From positions 1-64,000 of the forward strand of contig NZ_VOBG01000021.1 of NCBI RefSeq assembly GCF_008369295.1: 64,000 nt of DNA, written 5' to 3'. Source of the DNA: Pseudomonas sp. ANT_H4 (GTDB lineage Bacteria; Pseudomonadota; Gammaproteobacteria; Pseudomonadales; Pseudomonadaceae). The notes under the pieces were generated by a model that ran no database searches, had not been told where the DNA came from, and was given only the letters and a program-made list of their open reading frames with translations. Within the stretch, counting starts at the first letter, position 1, and every line of letters begins with the position of its first letter. A program made the position numbers and the translations under genes. Positions 34,117 through 45,402 of the stretch are shown piece after piece.

Positions 34117-35163
34117 ATGCCTGCCCAACTCAAACGTCGCCTGTTTATCTTTCTGTTTATTGTCGCCCTGATCGCCCTAGGATTTTTCGCCCAGTGGTTC
34201 TTCAAGGGCCGCTTTTATGAAAGCACCGACAACGCCTACGTCCAGGGCGAAATTACCCGTGTCTCCAGCCAGCTCGGCGCGCGCATCGCCGAGGTCATGG
34301 TGGGCGATAACGAGCATGTGAAAAAAGGCCAGTTGCTGATCAAGCTCGAAGGTGACGATTTCCACCTGGCCGTGGACCGCGCCAACGCCGCCCTCGCCAC
34401 CCGCGAAGCCGAGCGTTTGCAGGCCATGAGCAAATTGACCCAGCAAGCCAGCCTGATCGCAGCCGCAGACGCCCAGGTCTCCTCCAGCCAGGCCAGCCTC
34501 GGCCGTGCGCAGATCGACTTGTCCCGCGCGCAAACCTTGCGTAAACCCGGCTATGTTTCGGAAGAGCGGGTCACCACCCTCTCCGCCGACAACCATATCG
34601 CCCGCTCCCAAGTGGCCAAGGCCCAGGCAGATTTGCAAGGCCAGCGCCAACAGGTCAACGCCTTGAACGCCGAGATCAAGCGCCTCGACGCGCAGATCGC
34701 CAATGCCCACGCCGACCTGGCCCAGGCCGAACTGAACCTGACCCGCAGTGAAATCCACGCACCCATCAGCGGCCTGATCGGCCAGCGCGCCGCCCGCAAT
34801 GGCCAGTACGTGCAGGCCGGTGCTTATCTGCTGTCGATCGTTCCGGACCAGGACATCTGGATCCAAGCCAACTTCAAGGAAACCCAGATCGGCCACATGC
34901 AGCCTGGGCAAAAGGCCGAGCTGACCTTCGACGCTTACGGTGACACGCCCATCGAAGCTCGCGTCGACAGCCTGTTCGCCGCCTCCGGCGCACAGTTCAG
35001 CCTGTTGCCGCCGGACAATGCCACCGGCAACTTCACCAAAGTCGTACAACGGATTCCGGTAAAACTGACCTTCGCCGCCGACAATCCGCTGCACGGCAAA
35101 ATCCGCCCTGGCATGTCGGTCACCGTCAAAGTGAACATCAAAGACCCAGCCGATGACCGGTGA
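34117..35163 (+). CDS. emrA: HlyD/EmrA-type membrane fusion protein
   Basis: A 348-residue periplasmic adaptor of a drug efflux system. One N-terminal membrane helix (about residues 8-28) is followed by the lipoyl half-motif (YVQGEITRVSSQLGARIAEV), a long coiled-coil hairpin (about 90-190), the second half-motif (IHAPISGLIGQRAARNGQYV) and a beta-barrel. Start ATG 34117 is the one giving the normal EmrA N-terminus. Its end overlaps the start of the permease gene by 11 bases. Confidence 0.88.
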   Translation: MPAQLKRRLFIFLFIVALIALGFFAQWFFKGRFYESTDNAYVQGEITRVSSQLGARIAEVMVGDNEHVKKGQLLIKLEGDDFHLAVDRANAALATREAERLQAMSKLTQQASLIAAADAQVSSSQASLGRAQIDLSRAQTLRKPGYVSEERVTTLSADNHIARSQVAKAQADLQGQRQQVNALNAEIKRLDAQIANAHADLAQAELNLTRSEIHAPISGLIGQRAARNGQYVQAGAYLLSIVPDQDIWIQANFKETQIGHMQPGQKAELTFDAYGDTPIEARVDSLFAASGAQFSLLPPDNATGNFTKVVQRIPVKLTFAADNPLHGKIRPGMSVTVKVNIKDPADDR

Positions 35164-36703
35164 TCAACTGCTGCGCCCGGTCGGCGAACCGACCCGGCGC
35201 GACTGGATCGCGGTGATGAGCGTGATGCTCGGCGCCTTTATGGCGGTGCTGGACATCCAGATCACCAACTCGTCCCTCAAGGATATCCAGGGCGCACTGT
35301 CGGCCACCCTGGAAGAAGGCTCGTGGATTTCCACCTCGTACCTGGTGGCGGAAATCATCATGATCCCCCTCACCGCCTGGCTGGTGCAGCTGTTGTCGGC
35401 ACGCCGGTTGGCCGTGTGGGTTTCCGTCGGTTTTCTGATCGCCTCGTTGATGTGCTCCATGGCCTGGAGCCTGGAAAGCATGATCGTCTTCCGCGCCCTG
35501 CAAGGCTTTACCGGCGGCGCGCTGATCCCCCTGGCATTCACCCTGACCCTGATCAAGCTGCCCGAACACCACCGTGCCAAAGGCATGGCCATGTTCGCCA
35601 TGACCGCCACCTTCGCCCCCTCCATCGGACCGACCATTGGCGGCTGGCTCACCGAAAACTGGGGTTGGGAGTACATTTTCTATATCAACGTGCCGCCGGG
35701 GCTGCTGCTGATTGCCGGGGTGCTCTACGGCCTGGAGAAAAAAGCGTCCAATTGGAGCTTGCTGAAAAACACCGACTACACCGGCATCCTCACTCTCGCC
35801 GTGGGCCTGGGCTGTTTGCAGGTGTTTCTTGAAGAAGGCCACCGCAAGGACTGGCTGGAATCGAGCCTGATTGTCAGCCTGGGCAGCATCGCACTGCTGA
35901 GCCTGATCACCTTTGTCATCGTGCAGGTGTCCAAGCCCAATCCGCTGATCAATCTGGGTATCCTGGGCAACCGCAATTTCGGCCTGTCGAGCATCTCCAG
36001 CCTGGGCATGGGCGTGGGGTTGTATGGCTCTATCTATCTGCTGCCGCTGTACCTGGCGCAGATCCAAAACTACAACGCCCTGCAAATCGGCGAAGTGATC
36101 ATGTGGATGGGCATTCCTCAGCTGTTCCTGATTCCGCTGGTGCCCAAGCTGATGAAGTACGTGTCACCGAAATGGCTGTGCACGATAGGATTCGGGCTGT
36201 TCGGCCTGGCGAGTTTTTCCTCGGGGGTGCTCAATCCGGACTTTGCCGGCAGCCAGTTCAACCAGATACAGATCATCCGCGCACTTGGGCAGCCGTTGAT
36301 CATGGTGACCATTTCGTTGATTGCCACGGCGTACATCCTGCCCCAGGACGCCGGATCAGCGTCGAGCCTGTTCAACATTCTGCGTAACCTGGGCGGCGCG
36401 ATTGGCATTGCGCTGCTGGCGACCTTGCTGGATGCGCGCACCAAGACCTACTTTGATTATTTGCGCGAGGCCATTGTGCCGACCAACCCGCAGGTGGCCG
36501 AACGCATGGCGACATTGACGCAGATGTACGGCAATGAGACGGCGGCGCTGGGCAAGCTCAGTGAAATTGCCCATCAGCAGGCGCAGATCATGGCCTACAA
36601 CGATGGGTTTCATTTTGTCGGATTGGCGCTGGGGATCAGCATGCTGGCGATTTTGTTGACCAAGGCGTTGCCGGCGGGTTTGAAGGCTGGGGAAGCCCAC
36701 TAG
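35153..36703 (+). CDS. emrB: DHA2-type MFS drug efflux permease (EmrB/QacA)
   Basis: A 516-residue inner-membrane permease with about 14 hydrophobic segments. The DHA2 signatures are LDIQITNSSLKDIQGAL in helix 1, GFTGGALIPLAFTL near helix 4 and GPTIGGWLTENWGWEYIFYI in motif C. With the overlapping EmrA-like adaptor and an outer-membrane channel encoded elsewhere, it should export toxic compounds across both membranes. Substrate not predictable. Confidence 0.9.
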   Translation: MTGDQLLRPVGEPTRRDWIAVMSVMLGAFMAVLDIQITNSSLKDIQGALSATLEEGSWISTSYLVAEIIMIPLTAWLVQLLSARRLAVWVSVGFLIASLMCSMAWSLESMIVFRALQGFTGGALIPLAFTLTLIKLPEHHRAKGMAMFAMTATFAPSIGPTIGGWLTENWGWEYIFYINVPPGLLLIAGVLYGLEKKASNWSLLKNTDYTGILTLAVGLGCLQVFLEEGHRKDWLESSLIVSLGSIALLSLITFVIVQVSKPNPLINLGILGNRNFGLSSISSLGMGVGLYGSIYLLPLYLAQIQNYNALQIGEVIMWMGIPQLFLIPLVPKLMKYVSPKWLCTIGFGLFGLASFSSGVLNPDFAGSQFNQIQIIRALGQPLIMVTISLIATAYILPQDAGSASSLFNILRNLGGAIGIALLATLLDARTKTYFDYLREAIVPTNPQVAERMATLTQMYGNETAALGKLSEIAHQQAQIMAYNDGFHFVGLALGISMLAILLTKALPAGLKAGEAH

Positions 36704-36715
36704 ACCGAGTCGCCG

Positions 36716-36739
36716 CCATCGCGGGCAAGCCCGCGATGG
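36716..36739. terminator. REP-like hairpin between convergent emrB and uvrB
   Basis: CCATCGCGGGC and GCCCGCGATGG flank two bases. It lies between convergent genes and may terminate both, though T-tracts are lacking. Confidence 0.6.
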
Positions 36740-36760
36740 GGCCCTGGCAGTCACTGCAAA

Positions 36761-38776
<2,016 letters not shown>

Positions 38777-39124
38777 ACGCTACCTCTGAAGTCACCCCGG
38801 CACGGTGGAACTGGCAAGGACGAAAAAAACAACATGCAACGAAGGCTGCAAAAGCGCTCGCTGCAGGAAAAAACCATGATAACTGTAGAAGTGGAGGCGA
38901 ATGTGAAGGGTTTCAAGGCAATCGTCCTGCATGCGGTTTGCCATCACTGTTGCAATAAGACTAACGGTCAGTAAATAAACCGAAAAACTTGCCCGAAAAA
39001 CCGTTTCGGCTGTCGCCGCGAGCAGTGATGGCCTCTATACTAGCTCCCCGTTTGTGCACCGCTCTAGTGCATTCGGCTGGAGCGCGACACGTCCCTCCTT
39101 TTCCCATTCAGAGCCCCCGCAAAA
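38777..39124. promoter_or_regulatory. Divergent uvrB/tyrB intergenic region
   Basis: The gap is 348 bp and has no gene. A TATACT -10 hexamer lies at 39036-39041, in the right place for the aminotransferase gene, but the -35 region is weak. No palindrome typical of LexA was seen for uvrB. Confidence 0.4.
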
Positions 39125-40321
39125 ATGAGCCTGTTCTCCGCTGTCGAAATGGCACCACGCGATCCTATCCTGGGCCTCAACGAAGCATTTAACGCCGATA
39201 CACGAACCACCAAGGTCAACCTTGGCGTGGGCGTTTACTGCAACGAGGAGGGGAAGATTCCACTCTTGCGTGCCGTTGCCGAAGCGGAAGCCGTTCGCGT
39301 GGCGCAACACGCGGCCCGCGGCTACTTGCCGATCGATGGCATCGCCGCCTACGACCAGGCCGTGCAAAAGCTGCTGCTGGGTAACGATTCGCCGCTGATC
39401 AGCGCCGGCCGTGTCATCACCGCCCAGGCTGTCGGCGGTACCGGTGCCCTGAAAATCGGCGCGGACTTCCTCAAGCAATTGCTGCCCAACGCTGTCGTCG
39501 CCATCAGCGACCCAAGCTGGGAAAACCACCGCGCGCTGTTCGAAGGTGCTGGCTTCGCGGTGCAGAACTATCGCTACTACGATGCTGCCACCCACGACGT
39601 GAACCGTGCAGGTCTCCTGGAAGATCTCAATGCACTGCCGGCGCAGTCCATCGTTGTGTTGCACGCCTGCTGCCATAACCCGACCGGCGTCGACTTGAGC
39701 CCGGCCGACTGGCAGAACGTGCTGGATGTGGTCAAGGCGAAGAACCTGGTGCCATTCCTCGACATGGCCTACCAGGGTTTTGGCGATGGCATCGAAGAAG
39801 ACGCCGCCGCCGTGCGCCTGTTCGCCGAGTCGGGCCTGACCTTCTTTGTCTCCAGCTCGTTCTCCAAGTCGTTCTCGTTGTACGGCGAGCGCGTCGGCGC
39901 CCTGTCCATCGTTACCGAGTCAAAAGAAGAAAGCGCGCGCATCCTGTCCCAGATCAAACGCGTGATCCGCACCAACTACTCCAACCCGCCGACCCACGGC
40001 GCAGCGATTGTCGCAGCCGTGCTGAACAGCCCTGAACTGCGCGCCCAATGGGAAGCGGAGTTGGCCGAGATGCGCCTACGCATTCGCGGCATGCGGGTGC
40101 AGATGGTCGAGCAGTTGGCCAAGGCTGCACCGGGCCACGACTTCAGCTTCGTCGGTCGCCAACGTGGGATGTTCTCCTACTCCGGCCTGACCGTTGAACA
40201 AGTCACTCGCCTGCGCAACGAATTCGGTATCTATGCCCTGGACACCGGGCGCATCTGCGTGGCTGCGTTGAACCAGGCAAACATTGGTGCTGTGACCAAG
40301 GCTATCGTTCAGGTGCTGTAA
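39125..40321 (+). CDS. tyrB: Aromatic/aspartate aminotransferase
   Basis: A 398-residue class I PLP aminotransferase of the Ia gamma subgroup. The start MSLFSAVEMAPRDPILGLNEAF, the PLP lysine in SSSFSKSFSLYGERVG and the arginine near the end (RICVAALN) fit TyrB/AspC. It transfers amino groups between glutamate and aromatic 2-oxo acids or oxaloacetate; which is preferred cannot be read from the sequence. Confidence 0.88.
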   Translation: MSLFSAVEMAPRDPILGLNEAFNADTRTTKVNLGVGVYCNEEGKIPLLRAVAEAEAVRVAQHAARGYLPIDGIAAYDQAVQKLLLGNDSPLISAGRVITAQAVGGTGALKIGADFLKQLLPNAVVAISDPSWENHRALFEGAGFAVQNYRYYDAATHDVNRAGLLEDLNALPAQSIVVLHACCHNPTGVDLSPADWQNVLDVVKAKNLVPFLDMAYQGFGDGIEEDAAAVRLFAESGLTFFVSSSFSKSFSLYGERVGALSIVTESKEESARILSQIKRVIRTNYSNPPTHGAAIVAAVLNSPELRAQWEAELAEMRLRIRGMRVQMVEQLAKAAPGHDFSFVGRQRGMFSYSGLTVEQVTRLRNEFGIYALDTGRICVAALNQANIGAVTKAIVQVL

Positions 40322-40339
40322 CCTGCCGGCGATGTAAAA

Positions 40340-40364
40340 AAGGGGAAGCCACTGGCTTCCCCTT
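40340..40364 (+). terminator. Terminator of tyrB
   Basis: AAGGGGAAGCC-ACT-GGCTTCCCCTT, an 11-bp stem 18 bp after the stop codon; the T-run is short (TTTT). Confidence 0.75.
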
Positions 40365-40475
40365 TTAGTTTGTAAACACCGCCCCTGTGGCGAGTAAGCA
40401 GCCTTAAAAATTCGCTGTTTTCAACGCATCGCCCCTAGACTGGTAGCAACTCACTCCCTTTTCCTTGAGTACCCT

Positions 40476-40685
40476 ATGAAAAACGATGACATGGACCTGC
40501 GTGCCGACCGTGACGAACCGGATCACTTCACTCCTCGCCCCCAGCACGCCAAGGGCCAAAAAAGCCTGGTCCTGCAAGTGGCCCTCGGCGTGTTCCTCGG
40601 CGGCCTGGCCTTGTGGCTGGTGCAACTGGCCGCTACTTCGCTGATGGCCAAACTGGCGATGGGCACCCTGCAATTTGGTGGCTGA
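40476..40685 (+). CDS. Small conserved membrane protein
   Basis: A 69-residue protein with an acidic, charged N-terminal half (MKNDDMDLRADRDEPDHF) and one transmembrane segment (about residues 31-53, VLQVALGVFLGGLALWLVQL). GAG precedes ATG 40476. Codon use is that of the core genome. Proteins like this are common hypotheticals in Pseudomonas; function unknown. Confidence 0.65.
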   Translation: MKNDDMDLRADRDEPDHFTPRPQHAKGQKSLVLQVALGVFLGGLALWLVQLAATSLMAKLAMGTLQFGG

Positions 40686-40734
40686 TCTGAGGACGGCGAT
40701 GTGGCCAACGTAGTCTCGCTGGGGCTCGACAACG

Positions 40735-41607
40735 CTACGGTAACGCCACTGCACGCTCTTCCAGCAGGCGCACAAAACTGTTCAAGCTTTGCGACACCGT
40801 ACCCCGGCGCCAGACCAGCCAGGTGTTCAACAGGCGGAACTCGTCTGCCAGCGGCCACACGCTCACCGCCGTAAAGCCCGGCATGCTTTCCAGCATGCTA
40901 CGCGGCATCAACGCCAGCCCCGCACCGGCGCTGACACAGGCGAGCATGCCGTGATAGGACTCCATTTCGAAGATCTTGCCGGGCACCGAGGCGTCCTGGG
41001 AGAACCAGCGTTCAAAGTGGTGCCGGTAGGAACAGTTGGAGCGAAAGGTATAGATGCTCTCGCCGTTAACGTCCTGGCCTCGGGTGATCGGCGCGTGGTT
41101 CAACGGGGCGATTACCACCATCTCCTCCTCGAACACCGCCACGCCTTCCAGGGTCGGGTGCAGCACCGGGCCGTCGACAAAGGCGGCGGCGAGCCGGCCT
41201 GACAGCACGCCCTCGATCATCGTCCCCGAAGGCCCGGTGGTCAGGTCCAGCTCCACCTTGGCGTGCTTCTGGTTATACGCCGCCAACACCGCCGGAATGC
41301 GCACAGCGGCGGTGCTTTCCAGTGAGCCCAGCGCAAACGGCCCCTGGGGCTCCTCCCCGGCGACGGTCATGCGGGCTTCCTGCACCAAGTCGAGAATGCG
41401 CCGGGCATAGCCGAGGAAACTCCACCCGGCAGGTGACAGACGCAGGCGGCTCTTCTCACGGATAAACAGATCCACTCCCAGGTCCTGCTCCAGTTGCTTG
41501 ATGCGGGTGGTCAGGTTCGACGGCACCCGATGAATCAACTGCGCGGCAGCACTGATGCTGCCTTGCTCGGCAACGGCTTTGAAAATTTCCAGCTGGACAA
41601 GATCCAA
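40735..41607 (-). CDS. ptrR: LysR regulator PtrR (YneJ-like)
   Basis: A 290-residue LysR protein closely similar to E. coli YneJ/PtrR, the putrescine-responsive repressor of sad: the segments AAVRIPAVLAAY, YRHHFERWF and EMESYHGMLACVSAGAGLAL are characteristic. I choose the TTG at 41607 (aligning with MDLTQLEMF of YneJ), which has GGAGA eight bases upstream; an in-frame TTG 12 bases earlier lies inside that site. Divergent from sad, which is its likely target. Confidence 0.82.
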   Translation of the reverse strand: MDLVQLEIFKAVAEQGSISAAAQLIHRVPSNLTTRIKQLEQDLGVDLFIREKSRLRLSPAGWSFLGYARRILDLVQEARMTVAGEEPQGPFALGSLESTAAVRIPAVLAAYNQKHAKVELDLTTGPSGTMIEGVLSGRLAAAFVDGPVLHPTLEGVAVFEEEMVVIAPLNHAPITRGQDVNGESIYTFRSNCSYRHHFERWFSQDASVPGKIFEMESYHGMLACVSAGAGLALMPRSMLESMPGFTAVSVWPLADEFRLLNTWLVWRRGTVSQSLNSFVRLLEERAVALP

Positions 41608-41711
41608 GTCATTCTCCAAACGTGAACGTATTGCTTAATATTATTCAGTTCCCGAAAAATATACAGCCCCGTACGCTGGCCTCCTTCTCATTCACTGCGC
41701 AGGACGGTGCC

Positions 41712-43103
41712 ATGAACGCTATTTCTCACCAGACCCATGCCTTGTCGATCAACCCCGCCAACGGCGAAACAGTCGGCCAGTACCCGTTTGAATCCGAGTC
41801 GCAGCTGGACGCCGCCCTCACCCGCGCCAGCAGCGCCTTCCGCAGCTGGCGCCGCACACCTGTCGGGCAGCGCGCCGAATTGCTGCTGGCTCTGGCCACC
41901 ATCCTGCGCGACCAAGCCGAAGCCATGGCGCAGATGATCACCCTGGAAATGGGCAAACCCATCGCCCAGGCCCGTGGCGAAATCGAAAAGTGCGCGCAAC
42001 TGGCCGAATGGTACGCCGCCCACGGCCCGGCCATGCTCGCCCCGGAGCCGACCCTGGTGGACAACGGCCAGGCCCATATCGAATACCGCCCGCTGGGGCC
42101 AATCCTCGCCGTGATGCCGTGGAACTTCCCGGTGTGGCAGGTACTGCGCGGCGCCGTGCCGACCCTGCTCAGCGGCAACACCTATGTGCTCAAGCACGCG
42201 CCCAACGTGATGGGCAGCGCGTACTTGATGAAAGAAGCGTTCCAGCGTGCGGGCTTCGCCGACGGCCTGTTCGAAGTGATCAACGTCACCCCGGACGGCG
42301 TGTCCAAGGCCATTGCCGACCCGCGCATCGCCGCCGTCACCCTGACCGGCAGCGTGCGCGCCGGTATGGCCATCGGTTCCCAGGCCGGTGCAGCCTTGAA
42401 AAAATGCGTGCTGGAACTGGGCGGCTCCGATCCATTTATCGTGCTCAACGACGCCAACCTCGACGAAGCCGTGCAAGCCGCCGTGATCGGCCGCTTCCAG
42501 AACAGCGGCCAAGTCTGCGCCGCCGCCAAGCGCCTGATCATCGAAGAAGGCGTGGTAGAAGCTTTCACTGCCAAATTCCTCGAAGCCAGCCGCAACCTGG
42601 TGGTGGGCGACCCAACCGCCATCGACACCTACATCGGCCCAATGGCGCGATCCGACCTGCGCGATGAACTAGACGGGCAAGTCCAGGCCACCCTGGCAGA
42701 AGGCGCCACCCTCCTGCTGGGCGGTAACAAGGTCAAAGGCCCAGGCAACTTTTACGCGCCGACGGTACTGGCGAACGTCACCGACCAAATGACCTCTTTC
42801 AAACAGGAACTGTTCGGCCCCGTGGCCTCGATCATCACCGCCCGCGACGCCGAACACGCCGTGGCCCTGGCCAACGACAGCGAATTCGGCCTGACCGCCA
42901 GCGTGTTCACCACCGACCCGGAAAAAGCCCGCAACATTGCCAACGAACTGGAGACCGGCGGCATCTTTATCAATGCCTACAGCGTGTCCGACCCTCGGGT
43001 ATCGTTTGGGGGTGTGAAGAAGAGTGGGTTTGGGCGGGAGTTGTCGCACTTTGGTGTAAGGGAATTCTGCAATGCGCAGACGGTGTGGTTGAATCGGCGT
43101 TAA
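41712..43103 (+). CDS. sad: NAD(P)-dependent succinate-semialdehyde dehydrogenase
   Basis: A 463-residue aldehyde dehydrogenase of the YneI/Sad type. It oxidises succinate semialdehyde to succinate, the last step of GABA and putrescine breakdown. Active residues are the glutamate in LELGGSDPF and the cysteine in NSGQVCAAAKR. ATG 41712 has AGGA upstream; an in-frame start 90 bases earlier lies in the ptrR promoter region. Pairing with PtrR supports the call. Confidence 0.87.
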   Translation: MNAISHQTHALSINPANGETVGQYPFESESQLDAALTRASSAFRSWRRTPVGQRAELLLALATILRDQAEAMAQMITLEMGKPIAQARGEIEKCAQLAEWYAAHGPAMLAPEPTLVDNGQAHIEYRPLGPILAVMPWNFPVWQVLRGAVPTLLSGNTYVLKHAPNVMGSAYLMKEAFQRAGFADGLFEVINVTPDGVSKAIADPRIAAVTLTGSVRAGMAIGSQAGAALKKCVLELGGSDPFIVLNDANLDEAVQAAVIGRFQNSGQVCAAAKRLIIEEGVVEAFTAKFLEASRNLVVGDPTAIDTYIGPMARSDLRDELDGQVQATLAEGATLLLGGNKVKGPGNFYAPTVLANVTDQMTSFKQELFGPVASIITARDAEHAVALANDSEFGLTASVFTTDPEKARNIANELETGGIFINAYSVSDPRVSFGGVKKSGFGRELSHFGVREFCNAQTVWLNRR

Positions 43104-43265
43104 GTCGAGCCAGGTAATGAGAGCACCTTGCTGCTCGACCTGTCCCACGACCTGACCGGCAAAGACGGCGACATAGCACTGGCCATTCACCAACTGAGCG
43201 AGTTGGGCGAGTTGGGCGTGCTGCTGATGGGCAAACTGATGGACCGCGAAACACCCTGTAGCTAA
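43104..43265 (+). pseudogene. In-frame coding remnant directly after the sad stop
   Basis: Immediately after the sad TAA the same frame continues for 53 codons (LLLDLSHDLTGKDGDIALAI, LSELGELGVLLMGKLMDRE) with good codon bias but no ATG or GTG start at its front. It looks like the tail of a lost gene, or noise shaped by high GC. Family not recognised. Confidence 0.3.
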
Positions 43266-43288
43266 AGCCCAGCGCGGCCCTAATGAAA

Positions 43289-43522
43289 CTAGCCCTTCAA
43301 CTCACTCAACCGATGGCTCGCCGCGTCGTCATAAGCCACATACAGCGACTCGGCGACCTGGCTTTTAATCGCCTTGGCGCTTTCCAGACCTAACACAAAC
43401 CCTTCGGCCTTGCCGCCAGCGCGGTTCAGGTCTTCTTTCGTGTCAGCGCCAGTGATGGCGTCGAGCAGTTTGGCGGCGTGCGGGCCTACGCCCTTGGGCA
43501 GGCTGATCTGATCGATGCTCAT
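43289..43522 (-). CDS. Small hypothetical protein
   Basis: A 77-residue soluble protein from ATG 43522 (MSIDQISLPKGVGPHAAKLL), with GAGG upstream. Charged and helical, without membrane segment or known motif. The frame continues upstream but that part matches a repeated intergenic sequence rather than protein. Confidence 0.5.
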   Translation of the reverse strand: MSIDQISLPKGVGPHAAKLLDAITGADTKEDLNRAGGKAEGFVLGLESAKAIKSQVAESLYVAYDDAASHRLSELKG

Positions 43523-43812
43523 TGGGTTACCTCTACCGAGGTGAACGACGGGGTGCTGCGGGTTAGCGAGGTCATTGGCATACCTTGTAGGCTTGAGGCC
43601 GATAGCGCGTGAAACCACTGCCGGGGGTGGCATGGTAGACCGGTATGGGAATAAAGGGGCTGCTTTCGGCCAAAAACGGACGTTCAACAAACACCACTTA
43701 AGCCGAAATGGTTAATTCGACGTCTCTGAAAACGTAGTCAATTGAACATCCGATTCTTGCGATAAAGCCTCACAGGTTCGAGGCTAATTTATATGGTATG
43801 TCTGCTCTATCA

Positions 43813-44841
43813 TCACTTCAGATTGCTCTGAAAAAAGCTCGTCAACTTGTCAAAAGGAATGAGGTCGACGCGATCATAAAGGTCAACATGGCCAGCGCCA
43901 GGAATAATGACGAGCTCCTTGGGTTGGCCAGCGAGCTTGTAAGCTTCTTCGCTGAACTCTCTCGAGTGCGCATCGGCTCCGGCAATGAACAGCATCGGAC
44001 GAGGTGAAATCGTCTCGATGTCATTGAACGGGTAGAAGTTCATGAATTTGATGTTGCTAGTAAGCGTCGGGTGCGTGGTCAGCTCTTTGGACGAGCTGGT
44101 TGGCGTGTATTCGCCGCGCGGTGTGCGATAAAAATCATAGAACTCACGCTGGATCGGGTGAGTATTCTCGTCCAGTTGGTGCACCGTACCGCTGGTGTAG
44201 AGGGTTTCACCGCCCGTGAACTCTACATAACGCTGCTGTACTGCTTGCGCGATAGTCTCTTGGCGTTGTTCAAGTGTCTGCGAGTGCTTCAAGCCATTAC
44301 GATTGGCTGCGCCCATGTCATACATGCTAACCGTTGCGATGGCTTTCATACGTGGGTCGATCTTGGCCGCGCTGATAACGAAGCTACCGCTGCCACAGAT
44401 TCCGAGTGCGCCAATCCGCTCCTTATCGATAAAAGGCCGGGTACCGAGAAAATCTACCGCCGCGCTGAAGTCCTCGGCATAAATATCCGGCGAGACTGCA
44501 TTGCGTGGTAGCCCCTCGCTTTCGCCCCAGAATGAAAGATCCAGGGACAGTGTCACGAAGCCTTTTTCGGCCATTTTCGTGGCATACAGATTAGCGCTTT
44601 GCTCCTTGACCGCGCCCATCGGGTGGCCAACAACAATCGCAGGGCTCTTGGTTTTGCCGTCGAGGTTTTTGGGGATAAACAGATTGCCCGACACGTTCAT
44701 TTGATATTGGTTTTTGAAATTGACCTTCTGCACGGTCACTTTGTCGCTGGTATAAAAATTATCCGCGCCGTTGGACATATCGGCTCCTATTGCGGAGAGT
44801 GAACTGACAAGAAGCGTTAATAAAACAATGATTTTTTTCAT
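43813..44841 (-). CDS. Exported alpha/beta hydrolase with cysteine nucleophile motif
   Basis: A 342-residue hydrolase with an N-terminal signal peptide (MKKIIVLLTLLVSSLSAIGA). The nucleophile elbow is GICGSG, so cysteine replaces serine as in dienelactone-hydrolase-like members. GHPMGAVKEQ forms the oxyanion side, the acid is in AGADAHSREF and the histidine in PGAGHVDLYD. Substrate unknown. AGGGG precedes ATG 44841. It is the last gene of a minus-strand set MFS, cyclophilin-like, hydrolase. Confidence 0.82.
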   Translation of the reverse strand: MKKIIVLLTLLVSSLSAIGADMSNGADNFYTSDKVTVQKVNFKNQYQMNVSGNLFIPKNLDGKTKSPAIVVGHPMGAVKEQSANLYATKMAEKGFVTLSLDLSFWGESEGLPRNAVSPDIYAEDFSAAVDFLGTRPFIDKERIGALGICGSGSFVISAAKIDPRMKAIATVSMYDMGAANRNGLKHSQTLEQRQETIAQAVQQRYVEFTGGETLYTSGTVHQLDENTHPIQREFYDFYRTPRGEYTPTSSSKELTTHPTLTSNIKFMNFYPFNDIETISPRPMLFIAGADAHSREFSEEAYKLAGQPKELVIIPGAGHVDLYDRVDLIPFDKLTSFFQSNLK

Positions 44842-44866
44842 TGGAACCCCTATCGATGCGCAATAG

Positions 44867-45370
44867 TCAGTTTTGGGAGAACATCACGTTCACAGCATGG
44901 CGACCTAAAACCGGTGCCAGGTTTGCGTTGTCGTCCACACGCCCAAGGCGTGTGTATGCGTATGTCGACTCAAAGGTCGAATAGAAAACAACCAGGGTGT
45001 CCGTGCCATATAGCATCAGATCACCTCCGTGGATCCTTCCCAGTTTGCTCTCATCGACAGGCAGGACTTCAGGAAGGCTGGCGTATTTTTCATTGTTGTT
45101 GAGATCGCTCATGTCCAGCGTCAGTGGCAGTAGCGTGGCAAACGCACGAGCGGCTGCATTGTCGGCCAAGGTGATGGCGAAGCGTTGTTCGCCGACGGTC
45201 ATCCACATGCGAGATTTCTCCGTTATCGAAGACGCCGACACGGCATCATTTATTACGATGTAACTGCTAAGCACGAGAGCTGAATACAGCAAACCAGGCC
45301 AACGAAATGGCCTCTTGGCCCGGACTTGGTGCAGATATGTGTTTGAGGCCCGGTGAATGCTCCTGGTCAT
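44867..45370 (-). CDS. Cyclophilin-like fold protein, membrane-anchored or exported
   Basis: A 167-residue protein. A basic N-terminus is followed by one hydrophobic segment (about residues 26-46), a signal peptide or anchor. The rest fits the cyclophilin-like domain family: RMWMTVGEQRFAITLADNAAARAF near its front and GDLMLYGTDTLVVFY near its end. These domains often appear beside MFS and hydrolase genes; role unknown. GGGAGA precedes ATG 45370. It lies 25 bp upstream of the hydrolase gene. Confidence 0.7.
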   Translation of the reverse strand: MTRSIHRASNTYLHQVRAKRPFRWPGLLYSALVLSSYIVINDAVSASSITEKSRMWMTVGEQRFAITLADNAAARAFATLLPLTLDMSDLNNNEKYASLPEVLPVDESKLGRIHGGDLMLYGTDTLVVFYSTFESTYAYTRLGRVDDNANLAPVLGRHAVNVMFSQN

Positions 45371-45402
45371 AACCCGTCTCCCGGAACGTGGCGTGGCGTG
45401 GC

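Noticed and set aside
38777..39124. Possible LexA (SOS) box upstream of uvrB
   Set aside because: No CTGT-N8-ACAG palindrome was found; the closest match has a wrong right half.
43662..43690. Recurrent CTGCTTTCGGCC motif seen also near 48834 and 51704
   Set aside because: It is a repeated intergenic sequence common in Pseudomonas, too degenerate here to define as an element of its own; used only as the target of the MITE.
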